Shown here piece after piece: positions 7,049 through 10,491 of a stretch of DNA of 10,491 nt. Numbering within the stretch: the first letter of the stretch is position 1; each line of letters starts with the position of its first letter. Under the pieces are notes generated by a model that did not search any database, had not been told where the DNA came from, and saw nothing but the letters and a program-made list of their open reading frames with translations. The DNA comes from Bordetella parapertussis (lineage in GTDB: Bacteria; Pseudomonadota; Gammaproteobacteria; Burkholderiales; Burkholderiaceae_B). The position numbers were made by a program, and so were the translations under genes. Location: positions 1 through 10,491 of the forward strand of contig CALQNE010000110.1 in assembly GCA_943331855.1 (NCBI GenBank). The letters run 5' to 3'.

Positions 7049-7072
7049 GATGCCTGCCTGAGCAGGCGTTTT
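7049..7072 (+). terminator. Terminator-like hairpin in the HU leader
   Basis: GCCTGC (7052-7057) and GCAGGC (7062-7067) pair perfectly around loop CTGA, and A7050-T7069 plus G-T wobbles extend the stem. GTTTTA follows (7068-7073). It resembles a short intrinsic terminator. It lies about ten bases after the predicted HU transcription start, so it may instead be a 5' stabilising hairpin, or the real HU promoter may be further downstream. Confidence 0.4.
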
Positions 7073-7150
7073 AGCCTCTGCACTTAGTGCTGACGCGTTT
7101 CAGAATTTTAGTAGACTTCGACTACGTTACCCCCCAAGGAAATTTTCAAT

Positions 7151-7423
7151 ATGAACAAAACAGAATTGATTGATCACATCGCCACTAAAGCCGACATTTC
7201 TAAAGCAGCGGCTGGCCGGTCACTCGACGCGATGATTGCTGCAATAAAAGCAACACTTAAAAAAGGCAATTCGGTAACTTTAGTTGGCTTTGGTACGTTC
7301 GCAGTATCACAACGTGCTGCGCGTACAGGTCGCAATCCTCGTACCGGCGAGGCCATTAAAATTAAAAAAGCAAAAGTGCCTAAATTTCGTCCAGGTAAGG
7401 CTTTGAAAGATGCACTGAATTAA
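7151..7423 (+). CDS. hup: HU family DNA-binding protein
   Basis: A 90-residue nucleoid protein that binds DNA without strong sequence preference as a dimer, bends it and helps compact the chromosome. Length and sequence are standard for HU: N-terminal helices (residues 1-39), then [21 protein letters not shown] containing the family signature and the DNA-contacting arm. Pro63 in RNPRTGE is the residue that inserts between base pairs. The basic C-terminal part [20 protein letters not shown] is also typical. IHF subunits share the fold, but the short N-terminus and overall match favour HU. AAGGA (7136-7140) ten bases before the ATG is the ribosome-binding site. The gene is monocistronic, with a candidate promoter at 7007-7035 and a strong terminator at 7446-7482. 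Confidence 0.96.
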   Translation: MNKTELIDHIATKADISKAAAGRSLDAMIAAIKATLKKGNSVTLVGFGTFAVSQRAARTGRNPRTGEAIKIKKAKVPKFRPGKALKDALN

Positions 7424-7434
7424 TCTGGCTGTAT

Positions 7435-7462
7435 TTGCCAAAAAGATGCGTTTCGCTATAAT
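7435..7462 (+). promoter_or_regulatory. Likely promoter of tRNA-Val, embedded in the HU terminator
   Basis: TTGCCA (7435-7440), a 16-base spacer and a perfect TATAAT (7457-7462). Boxes and spacing are identical to the tRNA-Leu promoter at 2320-2347. The -10 box is exactly in the loop of the HU terminator hairpin. Transcription would start near 7469, about 80 bases before the tRNA. The discriminator GTGAAAC is less GC-rich than that of tRNA-Leu. Confidence 0.55.
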
Positions 7463-7482
7463 GTGAAACGCATTATTTTTTT
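7446..7482 (+). terminator. Intrinsic terminator of the HU gene
   Basis: ATGCGTTTC (7446-7454) pairs perfectly with GAAACGCAT (7465-7473) around a ten-base loop, followed by TATTTTTTT (7474-7482). It sits 22 bases after the HU stop codon. The loop contains TATAAT (7457-7462), the -10 box of the likely tRNA-Val promoter. Confidence 0.85.
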
Positions 7483-7550
7483 ATAGTCTGCATTAGCCCT
7501 TTGGTCCGTACGTTGCGCTGTCGTTGCATGGTGCGCACAGTCAAATCTTA

Positions 7551-7626
7551 GGGTGCTTAGCTCAGTTGGTAGAGCGGCGCCCTTACAAGGCGTAGGTCAC
7601 AGGTTCGACCCCTGTAGCACCCACCA
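7551..7626 (+). tRNA. tRNA-Val (anticodon UAC)
   Basis: A complete 76-base tRNA. Acceptor GGGTGCT pairs with AGCACCC, and the D-arm is GCTCAGTTGGTAGAGC. The anticodon stem GCGCC/GGCGT encloses CTTACAA (anticodon TAC), and the T-arm is ACAGG TTCGACC CCTGT. Discriminator A and CCA (7624-7626) are encoded. No terminator is visible before the response regulator gene 28 bases downstream, so the primary transcript may continue into it. Confidence 0.97.
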
Positions 7627-7654
7627 GTACCCCCCTAAGATGTAAACTGCTTCA

Positions 7655-8326
7655 ATGAGAGTGCTTGTAATTGAAGACGACGCTACGCTTGGGCGAGCGT
7701 TGCAAGAATTTTTGACAGATCAAGGCTATGCCACCGATTGGTTGGCAGATGGCAGGCGAGCGCTTGCGGCAATCGCAAATCATTCATACGACTTATTGGT
7801 GCTCGATTTAAACCTACCGCTGGTGAATGGTTTAGAAGTCTTGACGACATTGCGCAGCGAGGGGCGAGAGATCCCTGTTTTGGTCTTGACCGCCCGAGAT
7901 GGTCTCGAAGATCGGGTTGCTGGTCTCGACGCTGGGGCCGATGATTACCTGACCAAACCCTTTGAGCTTGCTGAGTTGGCCGCGCGGGTGCGTGCCTTGG
8001 CACGTCGGCATTTAGGCGTTGCTCGGTCATTGCTTGAATTTGGTCATTTGACGTTTGACACGGCGCATCGCGAGTGTCGGGTTGCCGGCCAGCGTTTGGC
8101 CTTATCGGTGCGTGAACTTTCGGTTCTTGAAATGCTTTTGGTGCGTGCCGGTAAGGTCGTGACCAAACAGCAAATCGTTCAAGGCTTGTCGGCGCTTGAT
8201 GCAGACTTTAGCGAAAACGCGGTCGAAGTTTACATTTACCGTCTGCGTAAACGTCTTGAAGGCAAGGGGGTTGCGATTCAGACCGTCCGAGGCTTTGGGT
8301 ATTTGCTTGAAACTGAAGCGGTTTGA
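7655..8326 (+). CDS. OmpR/PhoB-family response regulator (QseB/TctD-like)
   Basis: A 223-residue transcription factor of a two-component system. The receiver domain (residues about 1-115) has the acidic pair Asp8-Asp9, the phosphorylation site Asp51 in LDLNLP, Thr79 and Lys101 (LTKPF). The winged-helix DNA-binding domain (about 127-220) ends with the recognition helix ENAVEVYIYRLRKRL and the wing TVRGFGYLL. It should be phosphorylated by the kinase encoded 29 bases downstream. The ATG at 7655 gives the standard N-terminus MRVLVIEDD; no good ribosome-binding sequence precedes it. The gene begins 28 bases after the CCA end of tRNA-Val without a visible promoter of its own. The closest types are QseB, PmrA and TctD; the regulated genes are unknown. 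Confidence 0.94.
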   Translation: MRVLVIEDDATLGRALQEFLTDQGYATDWLADGRRALAAIANHSYDLLVLDLNLPLVNGLEVLTTLRSEGREIPVLVLTARDGLEDRVAGLDAGADDYLTKPFELAELAARVRALARRHLGVARSLLEFGHLTFDTAHRECRVAGQRLALSVRELSVLEMLLVRAGKVVTKQQIVQGLSALDADFSENAVEVYIYRLRKRLEGKGVAIQTVRGFGYLLETEAV

Positions 8327-8355
8327 GCTTCTGTACAAGCCTATGAAACGTTGGC

Positions 8356-9450
8356 ATGTCTAAGATCGCTTTCCTAGCCTCTGGTACCCTAGCGCGCAAT
8401 CTGATTCTGAGGCTGCTGCCACCGATTGTCTTGCTGGTGGTCCTGGATCTACTCGCAACCTGGGTGATTACGCACAAGATTGAGATGGCCGATTGGCAGC
8501 TAGAAGATATTTTCTGGTTGATGGTGATCGGGCAATTGCTCTTAATTGCTTTGTGTGTCTGGGTCGTCGTGCGCGGAGTGCGTTCGGGGATGCGTGCGGT
8601 AAATCAACTTTCTGATGAAATCGCACAGCGTTCGGTTGACGATTTGGGCCAGTTAAAACTTGACGGCCTACCCAAAGAACTCAGTGGTCTGGTGAGGCAC
8701 ACGAATGAGTTGTTGTCTCGTCTCAATGATACGCTCGCCGCTCAGCGACGTTTTGTAGGACACGCCGCGCATCAGCTCAGAACGCCTTTAGCTGGTTTGA
8801 AGCTTGAGTCTGAACTCATGCTCGCCAAGCCGTTGTCTGCCGACATTCGAGAGCGTGCCGAACGGATTAAACAAGTCAGTGATCGAATGATTCGTCTTGG
8901 CCGCCAGCTGTTAGTCTTGGCGCGCGTTGATCCTGAGGCTCGACCACAAGATCATTTTTTGCGTTTGGATCTTTGTGAATGGGTGCGTACCTCGGGTGCG
9001 GAGTGGTTGACGCGTTCCCAAGCTGCGGGTGTTGTTTTGCATCTGGACGCGCCCGATCAACCGGTATGGGTTGAGGGTGATCCTATTTTGCTGGACGAGC
9101 TACTTGGTAACTTGATTGATAATGCACTTCGGTATGCGTCAGGCGCGCAGTCGATCAGGCTGTTAGTGACTTCTACGCCGCCAACGCTCGCGGTTGAGGA
9201 TGATGGGCAGGGAATTAGCGCCCAAGAGCAGGGTCGGGTGTTCGAGGCGTTTTATCGTTCGCCCGATGCGCCCGAAGGAGGTTCGGGCTTGGGCTTAGCC
9301 ATTGTTCGCGAAATTGCTCGCGCCCATGGTGCCTGGTGGAATTTGGTCAGCCGCCCCCAATTCATGGGAACTAGACTGACCGTAGTATTTCCAGGTACTC
9401 GCCGAGGTGCTCAATTGACGCGTCTAGATCGGTTTAATCAGCTGCGTTGA
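8356..9450 (+). CDS. Sensor histidine kinase with minimal periplasmic loop (TctE/QseC-like)
   Basis: A 364-residue inner-membrane kinase, partner of the preceding response regulator. Two membrane helices (about residues 16-39 and 52-72) are joined by only about 12 residues, so there is no periplasmic sensor domain. A HAMP-like region (about 73-127) follows. The dimerisation/phosphotransfer domain has His139 in HAAHQLRTPL. The ATP-binding domain has the N box LGNLIDNALRY (Asn252, Asn256), G1 DDGQGIS, an F-box-like VFEAFYR and G2 GGSGLGLAIV. All catalytic motifs are intact. The family is usually about 450 residues long; the shortfall is the missing periplasmic domain. The ATG at 8356 is the first in-frame start after a stop at 8344-8346, with a poor ribosome site, so translation may depend on coupling to the regulator gene. 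It probably senses membrane state or a membrane partner. Confidence 0.92.
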   Translation: MSKIAFLASGTLARNLILRLLPPIVLLVVLDLLATWVITHKIEMADWQLEDIFWLMVIGQLLLIALCVWVVVRGVRSGMRAVNQLSDEIAQRSVDDLGQLKLDGLPKELSGLVRHTNELLSRLNDTLAAQRRFVGHAAHQLRTPLAGLKLESELMLAKPLSADIRERAERIKQVSDRMIRLGRQLLVLARVDPEARPQDHFLRLDLCEWVRTSGAEWLTRSQAAGVVLHLDAPDQPVWVEGDPILLDELLGNLIDNALRYASGAQSIRLLVTSTPPTLAVEDDGQGISAQEQGRVFEAFYRSPDAPEGGSGLGLAIVREIARAHGAWWNLVSRPQFMGTRLTVVFPGTRRGAQLTRLDRFNQLR

Positions 9451-9486
9451 TCAGGCCCTAGGGTGGGGCGCCGTAGTTAAACGCGC

Positions 9487-10491
9487 TTACAGCTTACGGC
9501 CCGCGCGTGATTCAATCCGCATGCGTAAGGCATTGAGCTTGATAAAGCCCGCTGCATCGGCTTGGTTGTAGGCGCCACCATCATCATCAAAGGTTGCAAT
9601 GGTTTGATCAAACAGGGTGTCTTTTGAATCGCGCGATACGGTGTAAACATTGCCTTTGTACAGTTTGAGTCGTACCCAGCCGTTAACTTCTTTTTGTGTG
9701 CTGTCAATCAAGGCCTGAATCGCACGACGCTCGGGTGACCACCAATAGCCGTTATAAATCAAGCTGGCATAACGTGGCATCAAATCATCTTTAAGATGCG
9801 CGACTTCGCGGTCAAGCGTGATCGACTCGATGGCGCGATGCGCCTTGAGCAAAATCGTGCCGCCTGGGGTTTCGTAGCAGCCACGTGATTTCATTCCGAC
9901 ATAGCGGTTCTCGACCAGATCAAGACGCCCAATGCCGTGTTTGCCACCCAGTTCATTGAGTTTTGTCAGTACCTGTGCGGGTGACAGACGCACGCCGTTC
10001 AGGGCAACGACATCGCCGCCTTCAAATTCAAGATCCAGATACTCAGCCTTGTCAGGCGCAGCTTCGGGCGATACTGTCCAGCGCCACATGGTTTCTTCAG
10101 CTTCGGCTTTTGGATCTTCGAGGTGGCGACCTTCAAAGCTAATGTGCAACAGATTAGCGTCCATTGAATAAGGCGCGCCGCCTTGCTTGTGTTTCATGTC
10201 AATGGCGATGCCAGCATCTTCTGCGTATTGCAAAAGCTTTTCGCGTGAGACTAAATCCCATTCGCGCCAGGGGGCGATGACTTTAATACCGGGTTCGAGG
10301 GCGTAGTAGCCGAGCTCGAAGCGGACTTGATCGTTGCCCTTACCGGTTGCACCGTGCGAGACGGCATCCGCGCCTACCTGTCTAGCGATTTCGATTTGAC
10401 GTTTGGCAATGAGAGGTCGCGCAATCGAAGTGCCCAGCAGGTATTCACCTTCATAGACGGTATTGCAGCGAAACATCGGAAAAACAAAATC
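9487..10491 (-). CDS. argG: Argininosuccinate synthase, N-terminus beyond right edge
   Basis: The frame is open from the right edge to the TAA at 9487-9489, 334 residues visible. The enzyme joins citrulline and aspartate using ATP in the penultimate step of arginine synthesis, in the cytoplasm. The visible part begins [20 protein letters not shown], a hallmark of the family. It continues with [16 protein letters not shown], which binds citrulline and aspartate, then [27 protein letters not shown] and [18 protein letters not shown]. About 70-90 residues, including the SGGLDT nucleotide-binding loop, must lie outside the window, so the ATG at 10474-10476 is an internal Met and not the start. 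Full-length members are about 400-440 residues. The gene converges on the histidine kinase with 36 bases between the stops and no obvious terminator. Confidence 0.95.
   Translation of the reverse strand, partial: DFVFPMFRCNTVYEGEYLLGTSIARPLIAKRQIEIARQVGADAVSHGATGKGNDQVRFELGYYALEPGIKVIAPWREWDLVSREKLLQYAEDAGIAIDMKHKQGGAPYSMDANLLHISFEGRHLEDPKAEAEETMWRWTVSPEAAPDKAEYLDLEFEGGDVVALNGVRLSPAQVLTKLNELGGKHGIGRLDLVENRYVGMKSRGCYETPGGTILLKAHRAIESITLDREVAHLKDDLMPRYASLIYNGYWWSPERRAIQALIDSTQKEVNGWVRLKLYKGNVYTVSRDSKDTLFDQTIATFDDDGGAYNQADAAGFIKLNALRMRIESRAGRKL

Noticed and set aside
9451..9486. CCCTAGGG palindrome (9456-9463) between the kinase and argG as a bidirectional terminator
   Set aside because: The stem is too short, has no loop and no T tract on either side. 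It is only an eight-base palindrome.
10474..10476. ATG at the right end taken as the argG start
   Set aside because: The frame stays open to the window edge and the residues before this Met (DFVFP) are the conserved family sequence, so it is an internal methionine.
1..10491. Mobile element, CRISPR array, toxin-antitoxin or defence system
   Set aside because: I found no direct-repeat array, transposase, integrase, terminal repeats or attachment duplication next to either tRNA. All genes belong to ordinary chromosomal families.

Overview
This is an ordinary piece of a bacterial chromosome, most likely from a betaproteobacterium of the order Burkholderiales. That placement is inferred from three things: rnr is followed directly by rlmB; the cystathionine gamma-synthase-like enzyme belongs to a sub-group I associate with Bordetella- and Burkholderia-type genomes; and the HU, ArgG and TctD/TctE-type two-component proteins look betaproteobacterial. 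Base composition is roughly balanced and codon use looks even across the genes. I see no phage, transposon, CRISPR, toxin-antitoxin or defence genes, and no sign of recent transfer.

Layout from left to right. 1-1617 (minus, running off the left edge): a membrane-anchored, FMN- and iron-sulfur-containing glutamate-synthase-like protein. 1726-2172 (plus): a small ElaA-type GNAT acetyltransferase, divergent from the first gene. 2210-2294 (minus): tRNA-Leu(CAG). 2341-4830 and 4839-5576 (plus): rnr and rlmB, a tight pair for RNA turnover and 23S rRNA methylation. 5601-6863 (plus): a PLP-dependent trans-sulfuration-type enzyme. 6864-7150: a non-coding stretch, A+T-rich in its left half, with the likely promoter of the HU gene at 7151-7423. 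A strong terminator follows HU. 7551-7626 (plus): tRNA-Val(UAC), followed after only 28 bases by a response regulator (7655-8326) and its histidine kinase (8356-9450). 9487-10491 (minus, running off the right edge): argG, converging on the kinase gene.

Most of the genes serve core functions: translation and RNA metabolism (two tRNAs, rnr, rlmB), chromosome structure (HU), amino-acid metabolism (glutamate-synthase-like protein, PLP enzyme, ArgG), and one signalling pair whose signal is unknown.

I found no convincing undescribed multi-gene system. The points most worth a second look are small regulatory arrangements. The apparent tRNA-Val promoter has its -10 box inside the loop of the HU terminator, and has the same boxes and spacing as the tRNA-Leu promoter. 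The -10 boxes of tRNA-Leu and rnr overlap on opposite strands, which would leave rnr with a TTG start and almost no leader. A near-perfect palindrome lies between the -10 box and the start codon of the acetyltransferase gene. A dyad sits in the spacer of the HU promoter. The histidine kinase has almost no periplasmic domain. All promoter and hairpin calls were made by eye.
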